A stretch of DNA of 64,000 nt, from positions 26,025,971 to 26,089,970 of the forward strand of contig NC_003070.9 in the NCBI RefSeq assembly GCF_000001735.4, in the 5' to 3' direction. The position numbers and the translations under genes are program-made. This DNA is from Arabidopsis thaliana (lineage: Eukaryota; Streptophyta; Magnoliopsida; Brassicales; Brassicaceae). Shown in pieces: positions 31,940-43,911 of this stretch. Position 1 is the stretch's first letter. Each line of letters opens with the position of its first letter. Below the pieces are notes generated by a model, which was not told the origin of the DNA, ran no database searches, and saw only the letters and a program-made list of their open reading frames with translations.

Positions 31940-34900
31940 GATGATTGATCGGCGAGAGAAGTAGTGATAAGAGAAGATAGAGAAAGAGAGGTAGAGAGAG
32001 AAAAAGAGAGGAGCTAGGGTTTGTTCTTGATTGGAAGAGAAAGAAAGAAAGAAAGAAAGAAAAGAGAGTGAAAAAAAAACTTTGAAACCCGTTAAAGTGC
32101 AGTGTCTCGTCAAGGACCGATCTCAGACTCTCTCTCTCTTTGTCTATACGAGAGATTCTTTTAATTTATTTAATTTTTGGAAATTGCGTAAACACAAAAT
32201 ATATTAATAATAATTCAAGAGAGAGAGGGAAAAAAAAGAAGAGAAAGTTGAAAAAATGGAACGTCAACGTCAAAAGGGTCAAGTGAAACGGAACGGGAGG
32301 CTGCTAGTAGCGGAGAAAGTGAGAGGCCCACGTCTACTTTTTGAGTCCTATAGATCGACGCCTATTTTTAGACTCGGATTTGCATTTACTCTTCAATTAA
32401 CATAGATGATGAGACTTCTTTCACTATTGAAATTGGTACCACTAATCCAATTGTCCAAAGAAGGACGATTAGCAAGATTTGTTCGTTTTATAGTTGTTGG
32501 TTCATCGAGACTTTTGTTTTTATGTATCTACTACTATTAGTCGATGTTACTGTTGCAACTATGAAACAAACCTAATTGAGTTATTGGTCATTGTTGATGT
32601 CGTGACTCGTGAGCGATTACGAAACAAACATACTATCAGAACCCTAGTTCGATCTGGTATAATTTTTGTTGTATGAGTCCATGGGATTCCTTTTTGTGGA
32701 AGAAAAGAAGCTTCAACTTAAAAATACCACCTACTTGTTTGTGGTTCGGATGACTGATGATGCGAGGATAAAAAAGCATAATTTTTTTTTTTTTTTTTTA
32801 TGAAATGAGGTATAATTGAAAATGAATAAAGTATATTTAAATTTTGATTGAAAATTAGTTAGAAAGTAAATAATTGGTTTCTGCGTGTTGTCCGTGTTGG
32901 ATATGACAAGAATCTAGCGAATGTAAACCACAAACAATTAACCGGCCACGTGGAAATTCTTAATCCTCATAAGTCATATATGATAATTATCTTATAATCA
33001 TATTCACATGTTATTCCTTATTTATATTCCCATAATTGCAATCCATCAAACAAACGTTTCCGGTCGCACTCAGACTCAAACAACCATATCTTCGAGATTC
33101 ATGTAAACGTTCCCTGTGGAAAAACTAAACAACATCGTCTTTTAAATAAAAAAGTGTCTATAAAATCAGCAGATGAATCGATTTTTGTTTAAATACATGC
33201 ACGGATTAAAACGAGACACATGTCTACGTGATGTCTAACCATTATTAGAATATTGTTGAAATCATGTAACATATGTACCACACGCTACTACGCTAACAAC
33301 GTATATATAGAATCATAGATACAGCTGTAATACAAGTTGTGTTTTAAAATTATGATTATAGAAAAACAGTTAACTTTGTCCATATACACTTTTGTGAAGA
33401 TATGTGGATATGAATAATTTAGGTTCACATGTGTTTTTTAATCAAAGAATTAAGTATCAATACACATCTAAATAGCAACATTATTCTTTACCATTTTTGG
33501 GTTTGGTCTATCGATCTCGGTGCTATTATAACGCTAGCATCTACGTCGAGAATCGTTTGTGCGTACACGCAAGAGGGACACCTACTTGTATTTGCACAAT
33601 CCATCTATATCCTCGTAGGCCCTTTGATTCGATATACATATCCTCGATAAATTATAAATAGTGGATTATGAATAGGAAGTATCAATAATGGTCCTCTCTA
33701 AAAAAAAAAAGGTATCAATAATGGGAGCAAATCATGTTAGAAATCAAATCAACATAAATATTGATTTGTAAATTTATTATATGATATAAACCGTTAACTT
33801 GATTACTAATTAAATGGAGTAAGTTTTTTAGTTTAGCTATAAAAAGACTGACCTATGTTTTTTATATATCATTTAAATTTGTTCTCAGTTCTAATGTGAT
33901 ATATGTAAAAAGGAAAATAAAATGATTCAACAAAACCGGTACAACGCATAGAAAATATGGTATTGTCATCTATTTACATATCACTGTTTCTTACCAAAAA
34001 CAGACCATTATTTGTTTTTGTACCACTATTTCTCACTACTATATCTCTTACCGATTAATAGTATAGATGCAATCTCTTATTGTTAAACATTTTTTTTACC
34101 GATTAATTTCCATTGATTTATACTTCATAATCTTATATGCTCAGTTTTTTTTTTTATCATTTCTGATTTATAACTTATACACGCATATTAATAAGTTGGA
34201 ATTCAAATTGTGATAAATAGTGTTGCGGCTACAAGCCCCCGTCACTAGCAGCTACAAAAACTACGTTTCCTCATATCATTCTTCATAAAGTGTAAACCTA
34301 ATTGAACATGAATGAAATCATTATTTATAAATGAATACATCAAATGCGAGCAATTTGTTATTCGACTATTTTGTATCAAAAAAGAAAATAATTAATTGTT
34401 CTGTTTGTTTGTGTTTCACATTTTGGTTAGACTTCAAACACTATTACAAGCCTTTTTTTTATCGAAAACACTATTACAAGACTTTTTTTCATAGAATTTT
34501 CTTTTGCAAAAGTTAATGGATGAATCCAAATTTTATAAACGTTTTTTTTTTTTTGTAAAATCTACCCGTAATCACATATACACAAATGACTACGCGATAC
34601 TTTCTAAATAATGAGATCAGTACGCGTCGACAAGAGTGGGGGCCATGGTGCAAGATCGAGTCATAAAGTGACATAAGTCAAGTCAGGAGCGATGAACCTT
34701 GAACTCCGAATTCCATCACAAAATTTCATGGAATTTTCTAACGCAAATTAAATTTTCTCTTAATTAACATCTAATCATCATTCTATTTAACATTATAAAA
34801 TCAAATTCCATGTTTTCAAGAAATCATAATCATTATTGCAAATCTAGCTAAAAGAGAGATAGTACTAGATTGCGAATCATCCATGATTCATGATTCTAAA

Positions 34901-35954
34901 ACGGACCACGTTTGCTCCTTTCTCGAAAACGACACTCACGTTTACAATTCAATTAGACTTGGACCAACACCCTTGTATCTTGTGGGTACCTTTTACTCTT
35001 TGTAATCTCATGTAAAACACTTAATTTTACTAATGAAATGAATGGAGGAGAGTCAAAAAGAAACTCATTATACTTGGGGCCAAATCTATATATATCGGAA
35101 TGGGCCGTACTAACTGTGAGCCCATAAAGGTCCATAAGTCACCTCTAGTATTTGGCGGCGAAATCTTGTTTCCTGGTATTGGTCTCAGACTCTTAAGATT
35201 AAGAATAAAATTACAAAATGCATTCACTTATGTATAGAGTCTACAGAGTACAGACTATAGAGATAGAACTAAAAAACATTTTGACACATGGATAATCTTC
35301 TCTAACGGGATCTTCGTGATTAGTCTTCGATCTTTATCTTTAGTTCTCTATCTCAGTTGGCTCTCCTAACAAAGAGTATTTGGGTTTGGCTCCAACAGAT
35401 ATCCTTCACCACCTACAAATAACAAAGGCAATCTCTGGTTTTACTGTTTTGGTGACTCAAACTCGAAGCATTTCGTAAGTGAAGGAAGAGATGTTGCAAA
35501 AAACACTGAAGAGTGAAGATAACTTAAGGATCACGAAACCACCCAATATAAGCAACAATTTAACTTCTTGTTCTGACCAATCTTGTATTTCCATATCTAA
35601 AACAGTAACCATTCACACTTTTGTTCTGAAACAAATCAATTACAGAAAAAAGGAAATTTATGGTTCGGAATGTACAAGGTCACGGATTCACATTTATGGA
35701 TATGGAAATTGTAACTTTCCGATAAAGACCCATCTTTCAATTTCCCCTATTTTACCTTGTTTTTTTAACCTAGATTTTTTCTCATAATAAATCATACGTA
35801 ACGTCTCAATTGATGTAGCAGCATTAAACACTATATTTCCATTTCACTCACTATCTTTCCTTCTTTCACAACTTTCTTTTTCCAAGTATCTCTCTCTCTA
35901 TTAGACAACAACACCACAAGACAATCGAAGATCTCTCTCTCTCTCTCCACAACG
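31940..35954. other. 4-kb region between WRKY57 and CLE10
   Basis: The first ~250 bp are the WRKY57 leader (GAAA repeats near 32040-32060) and promoter; the last ~150 bp are the CT-rich CLE10 leader. Between them I see no supportable gene. One frame of about 73 residues at 33.4-33.65 kb has unusual GC content but no detectable relatives by eye. A compact cluster of promoter-like motifs at 35090-35165 is entered separately. Confidence 0.45.
35095..35165 (-). promoter_or_regulatory. Site II and E2F-like motif cluster without an evident gene
   Basis: TGGGCC (about 35101), GAGCCCATAA (about 35117) and TTTGGCGGCGAAA (about 35152) lie within 70 bp. Site II plus E2F elements are typical of promoters of dividing-cell and organelle-biogenesis genes, but no coding frame starts on either side within several hundred bases. 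Confidence 0.35.
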
Positions 35955-36278
35955 ATGAAGACTAACCGGAACCGTCCGATCAACATCCTCATCGTCTTCT
36001 TCCTTCTTACGACCGCAAGAGCAGCAACAAGAAACTGGACCAACCGAACTCACCGAACCGTCCCTAAGGTTCAACACGCGTACTACGCATATCCTCACCG
36101 TTCATGCGAATCTTTCTCTCGTCCATACGCACGCTCTATGTGCATTGAGCTCGAAAGAATCCACAGAAGCAGTCGACAACCGCTTTTCTCTCCTCCGCCT
36201 CCTCCGACGGAGATTGATCAAAGGTACGGCGTCGAGAAAAGACTTGTTCCCTCCGGTCCAAACCCACTTCACAACTGA
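35955..36278 (+). CDS. CLE10: CLE10, secreted CLE peptide hormone precursor
   Basis: A single-exon frame of 107 residues with the standard CLE layout: a signal peptide (MKTNRNRPINILIVFFLLTT, cleavage near ARA at about 23), a variable basic region, and the 12-residue CLE motif RLVPSGPNPLHN at the very C-terminus (96-107) followed directly by the stop. The processed and hydroxylated dodecapeptide is the ligand; CLE9 has the same motif. CLE9/10 act through BAM-class receptors in root xylem patterning and HSL1 in stomatal lineage control. The ATG is preceded by a CT-rich leader (35880-35950). At1g69320 from memory. Confidence 0.97.
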   Translation: MKTNRNRPINILIVFFLLTTARAATRNWTNRTHRTVPKVQHAYYAYPHRSCESFSRPYARSMCIELERIHRSSRQPLFSPPPPPTEIDQRYGVEKRLVPSGPNPLHN

Positions 36279-37234
36279 TGAAACCCTTCTTGTGAAGAAA
36301 AGGAGCTAGCTAGGGTTCTTCTCAATTTTCTTGTAAATCTTTCTTCTTTGTATTACTTTCTTGATCTGTTTGTATTGCGCAATTACTACGTAATGAGGAA
36401 AACTAGTACTATTTCCACGCTTGTTTTTGGGCTTATCGATTGTGAAAATAGGGCAGAAACAAGCTTGGAAATAGTTTATTTGCCAAGGATCTTGATCTTG
36501 TGCTTCACTTCCTTGTTATTACTGCATCAAAAATCTTATTTTAAAACAAAACGGTAGAAAGTTAAGAAGGTCTCTCCATACATTTTTTTTGATTGAGACA
36601 GGACTCAGGAGGTTGAGATTTGAGAAACAAAAGAAACACATGAATTCCATTAATTTGGGAGCTGAACCTCTCTCATGCTTTGGAGTATTAAATGAGGATG
36701 GGCTTTATGATTTATATGGGCCTTCACAATTGGATATGATGGAATTCTATGGCCCAAAATATCCTCCTCCAACCGGTAAGATTAATGTTGGCCATAGGAA
36801 GGTATTGAGATCATTGAAAAATTAAAGAACTCTGGTTTCTAGATAGCTCTTTCTGTCTTAGATTTTGTTAGGTTGTTATGATGGTTTCGTAATAAAGAGA
36901 AGCTTAATTTTTAAATGATATTTGGAAAAAAAGTATTGGTTTTGTAAACTATATGCATGAATTGCTTAACAAATCCCACATAAACTTATAAAGCTTCTCT
37001 TAGGAGACAAGGAATCTATCTAAACGGGGTAATCTCTTTGACTTACTAAGAGATCTTAAACTAGAAACCCTTTGTGAGACCCTAAGCTTATGACTTGACT
37101 TAAGGGAAAGGTATTGCTTAAGCAGCCTTTCACAAACTAAACCTTCCTTGTCTCCAAATGCAATATCTATCTATATATTAGTTGATGGTACTCTCCAAAA
37201 TTTCAAGATTCGATTCTGAACAAACTGTAGCGTC
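36279..37234 (+). promoter_or_regulatory. CLE10 3' end and upstream region of the remorin gene
   Basis: After the CLE10 3' UTR, three TGGGCY elements occur within about 60 bp (GATGGGCTTT near 36699, TATGGGCCTT near 36718, TGGCCCAAAA near 36751), a Site II-type cluster. An acceptor-like CTGTAG at 37229, just before the remorin ATG, suggests a leader intron. Confidence 0.45.
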
Positions 37235-37766
37235 ATGAACGAATCCACAGTGCAACGAGCGAAACCTGAACATATGGCAGCTGTTGTGGATCAATGGAAG
37301 GAAACAGAGATAAGCAAATCGAGAAAGAAGTGTGTGTTATGTTTTCTTTCTTGGTTGTCCTGTTTAAATGTTGCTAAGAGGCTAATGGGTTTAAGATTTT
37401 TTCAGGTACGAGAAGCTAAGTGAGAAGATTGTGTCATGGGAAGATAAGAAGAGGAAAAAGGCAAAGAGAAAACTTCATAGAACAGAGGTGCCTCTTCTTT
37501 TCTTTTTCCTCCACTTTCCTTTGGTTCCAAAAACTAATCCTTAAATAACTATACAACCAATCAATGTGGTGAATGTGCAGAGAAGTGTAGAGAAAACAAA
37601 GTTGAAGGCGACCCAGAGGTTCAGGGACGAAAATGAACGTATTGAGATTATCGTTGCAAGTGCAAGAGCACATGCGTATGAGAGTCGAATAAAAGAAGAG
37701 TTGAAGGTTAAGGAGAAAGCAAACCTCATGAGAACAACTGGTAGGAAACCCTCTACATGCCTCTGA
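37235..37766 (+). CDS. Short remorin family protein (C-terminal remorin domain)
   Basis: Three exons (37235..37329, 37406..37487, 37581..37766) give 120 residues, a small remorin made almost only of the Remorin_C coiled coil. The amphipathic helix is clear: DQWKETEISKSRKKYEKLSE, then KIVSWEDKKRKKAKRKLHRTE-type heptads and YESRIKEELKVKEKANLMRT. A C-terminal RKPSTCL carries a Cys near the end, as in the membrane-anchoring tail of remorins, which place them in plasma-membrane nanodomains. The usual Pro-rich N-terminal region is missing, so the first exon could be incomplete. Probably At1g69325. Confidence 0.82.
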
Positions 37767-38167
37767 ATCCTGCAAGTTGCAGGAAATGTAAAACCAAACA
37801 TTCTTTACTGCTGATAACTATTGTCGAACATGTAAAATGCAGACACAAATATAAGGTGTTTTTATCTATTTAAGTATAAGAGAGATAACACACATGTGAT
37901 CCATTATGGCACAAATCTGAAAACCAAAACTTTAGACAGTTGCACAACAATACTAAAACCAAGAGTTCAAAATCACAAATACAATGCTCAATCTTGCAAT
38001 AAACAATATTATAAGAAATGTGCAGAACTACCAAAAATCATAAAAACTTCTTCTGAGTTCTGACCATCAAAGGCTCCAAAGTGCTAAAAAAGGGTTCCAT
38101 AGTGAACTACAATCACCCAGAATGGGCCGAGCAACCAATAATAGGAGTTATGAGTTCAGCACCAGTC
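37767..38167. other. Convergent 3' region of remorin and RING genes
   Basis: About 400 bp between two facing stop codons, with no coding signal and no repeat. The two 3' UTRs probably fill most of it. Confidence 0.5.
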
Positions 38168-38980
38168 TCATGATGATGTTATTTCATTTACCAACCTTTC
38201 TAGAATAGGATAAGCAAAATATAGTACAAGACCAGCTGGAACTGCGAAAAGTATTGTGAGGAGGAAGTAAAGGGCAAGAATTATGAGGCTACCAGGTATA
38301 GCAAAGAATACGATCAGAAGGAAGATGATCACAAACGGAAACTTGGAGGTGAAAGAGATGAAAAAATCAAGAGATTTGTGAAAGGAGAAGAGTTGTCTGC
38401 TTGGTTGGTTACTGTGGTCATGATGTGGCAAAAGGTCTGTAGACTGGTTACGCAATAAAGGCCTCGCAACCAGATTGTTGTTGCTGCTGTGGTTTCCCAG
38501 AGACATGCTACACCTCGGAGTCGGAGCCGATTGCTGGTTATCAGTGACCAAGGAACCATGACTTGTCCTGTCACCATGACTTGTCCTGTCACCATTCAGA
38601 CTCTCAACCATCCAGAGAAGGAAGAAATTCTTCCGAGGGAACTTTAGATTACCCTTGTAAACAATCCTGAACGAAAGCAACTGACACCACGGGCACGAGA
38701 CGAAAAACGGAATCCGAATATCTTGGCTTGAGAGTCTCAAGACAGCAGATTGGAGACCAAAGACACAATTCTGGCAAAGAGTATGACCACACCATAACAC
38801 ATAAGGAACATTCTCAACAATGTTGAAAGATTCCCAACATATGGGACATTCTAATCCCTCTTCATCCCTGCTAATATTTGAAACCTCATCATCTGAGCAT
38901 TGAGAGGATGCTTGAGCTGAATCTTTAGGGGACTTCTTTAACCCCATACTTCCAATGACATTCGACGCAAAGCCCCACAT
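38168..38980 (-). CDS. RING-type membrane E3 ubiquitin ligase candidate
   Basis: An intronless frame of 270 residues from MWGFASNVIGSMG. A C3HC4 RING is complete: C45-PIC48, C64-GH66-TLC69-QNC72, C96-PWC99, with a long loop (72-96). A Ser/Asn-rich middle contains a duplicated GDRTSH hexapeptide. The C-terminal quarter is strongly hydrophobic, with two or three transmembrane spans (FVIIFLLIVFFAIPGS and ALYFLLTILFAVPAGLV) and the short tail ERLVNEITSS. It is probably a tail-anchored or endomembrane E3 ligase; substrates are unknown. In-frame TTG upstream of the ATG is not a start. At1g69330 from memory; divergently arranged with the macro/Sec14 gene. Confidence 0.88.
   Translation of the reverse strand: MWGFASNVIGSMGLKKSPKDSAQASSQCSDDEVSNISRDEEGLECPICWESFNIVENVPYVLWCGHTLCQNCVFGLQSAVLRLSSQDIRIPFFVSCPWCQLLSFRIVYKGNLKFPRKNFFLLWMVESLNGDRTSHGDRTSHGSLVTDNQQSAPTPRCSMSLGNHSSNNNLVARPLLRNQSTDLLPHHDHSNQPSRQLFSFHKSLDFFISFTSKFPFVIIFLLIVFFAIPGSLIILALYFLLTILFAVPAGLVLYFAYPILERLVNEITSS
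38555..38590 (-). repeat. Two perfect 18-bp tandem units in the RING gene
   Basis: ACCATGACTTGTCCTGTC occurs twice back to back and encodes a repeated GDRTSH. The identity of the two copies points to a recent, in-frame slippage or duplication. Confidence 0.95.
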
Positions 38981-40327
38981 TTTGATCAAACTTGAAACTG
39001 AGAATGATCACCAAACTTTATAAAACCTGAGCCAATGTACCAACATTTACCCAGTAACCTTCCCAGATTGAAAAGAGCTTCTTTGACCAATACCCATCAT
39101 TTTAAAGAACCTGGATAACAAGTGCAAAAATCATAGATAGTTTAGCAAACATTATATATGAAAAAATTCACAAAAACACAAACTTTCATGTTATTGGGAC
39201 ATGAACAAGATTACAGATCAGAAGAATGGCAAAACAAAATGTGCCCACGAAAGCTCAATGTACAATACATGGTAACTCCCCAATCAAAATCAAAACAAAG
39301 GTTAATGAAACCTATAAATAAACAGGCATCTAGATGCAGAAGACGCAAGAGATCAATCTAGGTTTAAAAATTCGATTTTTAAGTTCCGTAACAGATGAAA
39401 ATAATCGGAGATTGAAGTTTACTTACCGTTAAATCTTTCAAAATCAGATACGCAGATGCATTAAAGAGGAGATCGAAACGGGGAAGAGAAGAATAAAGCC
39501 TCTCTCTTTTTCTCTCTCTCGTTGATCCGCCGTGTTAGCTTTTTAATGGCAAAACGCTAAAGAAAATATCGGAGCAAACGACGAAAACGACAACGTTTAG
39601 TTGGTAGCTCAGACTCAGAGAGTATTGACCAATGTGCACGTGCCATCGGTGTGACCTCCGTGACGGTTAAATATTTTTCACGGCTCTGACTTGTTTTAAT
39701 TATTCTTTTCTTAAACCTTCTTGATGATTTAGAAGGTTTCGAGGTTTGAGGTATATTCGCTTAAACGACAACTCAATTTTTTGTCGTCGTAGCTGGTTTT
39801 GATGTTTCCGATACTTCATCGATCCACAGTTGTAGAAAATTCTTCGACATGAAGTTGAAATTCTGATTAGGGTCTTCCTCGATTCGCTTTTGGTGAATCA
39901 AATTTCTTTAATTTCAGGTGAATCCTTAAAAATCTCACGACCTCTCCGTTTCTTAATTTTTTGGTTTTTGTGATAAAAGCTCAAGGCTTTAGATTAGAAT
40001 TATCTGAAAGTTTTCATCTTTTTTTTTCTTTAGCTCTTGTTTTTGTAACACTTTCTGGTTTGTAGACTATGGTTGATTTTGGAATTTTTAGATTTTTGAT
40101 TGCATTAGTACGATCTGATTATCTAATTTCGATGATTGTCGACGTAATTTGACTTGGGCATTGAGAATTTCCAAACTTTCTCTGACTGAAATTTCATTTT
40201 TCCTTCATGGAAATGATTCTTCCTAGTTACTTGTTTTGTCTGTCTTCCATTTCCAGTGAATACGCTTTTGACAGGAGGACCATACTAAGTCTTGGGAAAA
40301 CCCTCTTCATAGTGGGTTTGATCTACA
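38981..40327. promoter_or_regulatory. Bidirectional upstream region of RING and macro/Sec14 genes
   Basis: Both genes start away from this 1.35-kb stretch. A CT/GA-rich leader for the RING gene lies at about 39490-39530, with a donor-like GGTAAGT on the minus strand near 39423, so its leader is probably spliced. On the plus side a donor TTTCAG|GTGAAT near 39917 and an acceptor TGACAG at about 40274 indicate a leader intron. No coding frame is supported. Confidence 0.5.
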
Positions 40328-43300
40328 ATGATGTATCAGACAATTCCCACGGCACCAACCATTCGTGGTGGAACTCCAACAGAGAGTGGTGATTACGTTG
40401 TGACTTTGGATCAGATTCCACGGTGGAGTGATGTTGAGCAGAGATCATCTTTGGAGGATGAGACAGGAGATCCAGAACATTCGAATCCGCGCTACGCAAA
40501 CCCTTTGGCTTCGTCTTCCGAAGCAGGGAGCAGCGGGAATGGGATGGTATCTAAGTTTCCTGTTGATCACGAGATAAACTCTAGAATATACCTTTGGAGA
40601 GGGGAACCTTGGAACCTTGAGGTTGATGCTGTTGTAAATTCGACAAATGAGGTAAGATGATTTCAAGGAATTATATTTGCTTGCGAGTAAGTAAGTTTCT
40701 CTTAATGTGCGTCTGATGATATGGTTAAAATTTCTTGGTATTGGAGGACAGAACTTGGATGAGGCACATAGCAGTCCTGGTCTACATGTGGCTGCTGGAC
40801 CTGGCCTTGCAGAGCAATGTGCTACATTGGTATAAACACTTTCTTTCGCTAATTTCTAAAACAAGATTTTTATATATACTATTGAAAAAAACATTATATT
40901 ATGTATTGTCTTCTATTGTTGCGTGAAAGAGGATTTTTCGCTTATTCTTTGTTTCTTGGCAGGGTGGATGCAGGACAGGGATGGCGAAAGTAACAAATGC
41001 CTATGATCTACCAGCGAGGTAATTGGTGATGGAGAAGACGGTTTAAAATAAATTCTTTACTTATTAGAGGACTGAAAAAGAAAGAAATTGTGCTCCTTGA
41101 ATCTAGTCTCTGCTCTATCTATCAACTATCCTTGTCCATATGATAGAGCTTCTCCATTGTTGACTATGTACAGTTTTTTAATGCTGTGTGAGTACTACAT
41201 CCTATGATTTCTGAGGAACTTCTCATTTCTCAAAATACCAAGCATTCTGTGCGACTTTAATATGGACTGTGAAATAGATTTGTGCCTTAGTCCCCAACTC
41301 AAAAAAATGTGTTTTTTGTTTGTCTTTTGTTCAGGAGGGTTATCCATACAGTAGGACCCAAGTATGCAGTAAAGTATCATACAGCTGCTGAGAATGCTCT
41401 AAGTCACTGCTATAGATCTTGTCTGGAACTTCTCATAGATAGTGGGCTACAAAGGTGTGTGAAGTGAAATTCTAGTTTTTTCTTATTTTTTTGCAACAAT
41501 CAAATTCTATTGTAGTTTTGTGATTATCTTTGTATCCTGAACTCAAGAACTTGATTTTGGTCTGCATACAACATTGCAGTATCGCTCTGGGCTGTATATA
41601 CACAGAAGCCAAAAACTATCCCCGAGAACCAGCTGCTCATGTTGCCATAAGTAAGATAGTTCTTCTCTTCTTGAACAGTCTCTTGCTTTTGATCAAATGA
41701 CTGTCAAGTTTCCAACTCGTGGGTGTGCGGTTTTCAGGAACTGTTCGCCGCTTTCTAGAGAAGCAAAAGGATAAAATCAGTGCCGTTGTTTTCTGTACCA
41801 CCACATCCTCTGATACGGAGATATACAAACGGTATCTTAATTCGCTGCAACTGGTTTTCAAGAACCTTTACTTATTTTGTGTAATCCTAGTTATCGATTT
41901 GCTCATTTTCAGTTTTGAGAACCTTTGCTTTCAGAATTATGCCCATAAAGACCTTAGCATGTAGAAATGCTGGCAATGTATATACCATAACTTCTTATAT
42001 TTGAGGGGTGCAGAAGCAATGCCGACCATTGCTAAAAATTTGACTCTCTAAATGTAGATTACTTCCACTTTACTTTCCTCGAGATGAACATGAGGAAGAG
42101 GTTGCCATATCAAAGCTCCCGGCTGATGTTGGAGATGAAAATGGTGAGACGGTTATAGACGAACGTAAAATCAGAATACAGGCGCTGCCAAATAAACCTC
42201 CACCCAGATCTTTTCCAACTCCACTCGAGCGCCCTTCTACTGATCTTACTTTGTTACGCAGGTTAGTGAACTCTTGACTGCTGCAGTCTTTGCAGTTTAT
42301 TGTCTCACTACTTTTCACTCAATTAATAGCCATATGATTTCAGGAACTCGAATCATCTTGATTCGTATTTGGATCCTGCCTTCATGTCCTTGATTAAGGA
42401 TCCAGATGAAAGGCGCAAAGAACAATGGGAGAAGACTGCACAAGCACAAAGTGGATTCAATTTTGTTAAATTGCTAGGATTTGGTGATCTAGGAGGACCC
42501 CCTCTCTCTGCTGCAGAGGAATACTCACTTCATTCGCGATACCTAGCGAAAGCTAATTCAATCAACCTTTCCGAGATTGCAGAGATGAAAATTGTGTATG
42601 TCCTTGGTTTTCTTTCCCTCGCTTTCCCTTGCATAAGTTCACTTTATATGCCCTTGAGCCAATGCCTAATGGAACAGACATTGACAAAGCCCGTTCTGTT
42701 TTCTTTCTTCAGCTATCGTGGTGGTGTTGACACCGAGGGTCATCCTGTAATGGTTGTTGTAGGAGCTCACTTTTTGCTGCGATGTCTTGATCTGGAGCGT
42801 TTTGTACTTTATGTTATTAAGGTAAGCACACAATCACATACCTCGATGGTTCTCTAACTCACTGCAGTTCTGTCTCAAAACTAACATACGGTGCAAATGT
42901 ACAGGAATTTGAACCTGTGATACAAAAGCCTTATTCGATTGTCTACTTTCATTCTGCAGCATCGTTACAAGTGTAAGTTGATTCTTAATACTGTTTATCG
43001 GAAAAAGACTCCTGTGCTTTATAAACTTCACTAACTTCTTTTTGCTTTTACGGGTTTGAATTTGCAATGTGAATCAACAGCCAACCAGATTTGGGATGGA
43101 TGAAAAGATTAGAACAGATACTTGGTCGAAAACACCAGCGTAACCTTCAGGTATGAAATCACAAACCTACTACACCTCATAGAGGAAGGTTCCTCCTTGT
43201 CCTCATTCTGATCATCTCTGCTTCGTCCAGGCAATCTATGTTCTTCATCCAACTTTCCACTTGAAGGCTACAATCTTAACGATGCAATTTTTCGTGGATA

Positions 43301-43674
43301 ATGTGGTAAAGTCCTGAATTATTTCAAAGTCCCAACCTTTTCCGCCGATAGACTCGAGTCATTCTAAAGAAGTCTAATTTGCTGTCATTTTCTTGTTCCA
43401 TTTCGAAAAATCCGATAAGGTATGGAAGAAAGTTGTATATGCAGACCGACTTCTGCAGCTGTTCAAATACGTTCCTCGTGAGCAGCTGACAATCCCAGAC
43501 TTTGTTTTCCAGTAAGTTCACTCTACTCCTCACACTCTAGTAACGTTATTCAGTTCTCGATTTGTTTTACTTACTAGACCTTGTGTGAAAAATTGCAGGC
43601 ATGATCTTGAAGTTAACGGAGGAAAAGGTCTAATCGTTGACCCAAGAACAAAATACGTTTATCAACGGCCATGA
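40328..43674 (+). CDS. Macro-domain plus CRAL-TRIO (Sec14) protein, GDAP2-like
   Basis: Fourteen exons (40328..40651, 40752..40829, 40963..41018, 41335..41454, 41580..41650, 41738..41831, 42058..42261, 42344..42595, 42713..42821, 42905..42972, 43081..43150, 43231..43305, 43420..43511, 43599..43674) join without a frame break to 562 residues. The first half is a macro (Appr-1"-p processing) domain: RIYLWRGEPWNLEVDAVVNS, then GLHVAAGPGLAEQC and GGCRTGMAKVTNAYDLPARR. The second half is a Sec14-like lipid-binding domain (HPVMVVVGAHFLL, LGWMKRLEQILGRKHQRNL, YVLHPTFHLKAT). The pair is as in animal GDAP2. Macro domains bind or hydrolyse ADP-ribose; CRAL-TRIO folds bind phospholipids or small hydrophobics. 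The substrate here is unknown. At1g69340 from memory. Confidence 0.94.
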
Positions 43675-43911
43675 ACCAAAATCAAAGACCGTTACTTTAT
43701 TCAGTACTTGTATGTTTGCTTGTGAAATATTTCTTCATTCTTTCATGCTTATCTTCTCAAGATGATCCTGGGAGCAAATAAAGTCTTCTTCTTCTTCTAA
43801 TGTAATCTAAAGTTTGAATCTTTTTGTTTATAAATCCATTTTCTCAGCACAAAAAAAAAGCCAAAGTCTTCTCTCTTTTCTCTGTTTGTCAATGTTCTTG
43901 TTCAGCTGAAG

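Noticed and set aside
33429..33650. Frame of about 73 residues with higher GC content near 33.5 kb
   Set aside because: No domain, no splice partners and no leader signals. A chance frame is more likely than a gene.
36640..36825. Frame of about 60 residues (MNSINLGAEPLSCFGVLN...) before the remorin gene
   Set aside because: It overlaps the Site II cluster, and splicing it to the remorin exon at 37231 does not keep the frame. It is more likely promoter or leader DNA.
37003..37155. Inverted 12-bp repeat (GGAGACAAGGAA and TTCCTTGTCTCC) that could form a hairpin precursor
   Set aside because: The arms do not extend beyond 12 bp on either side, and the loop of about 130 nt pairs poorly, so a microRNA-like precursor is not supported.
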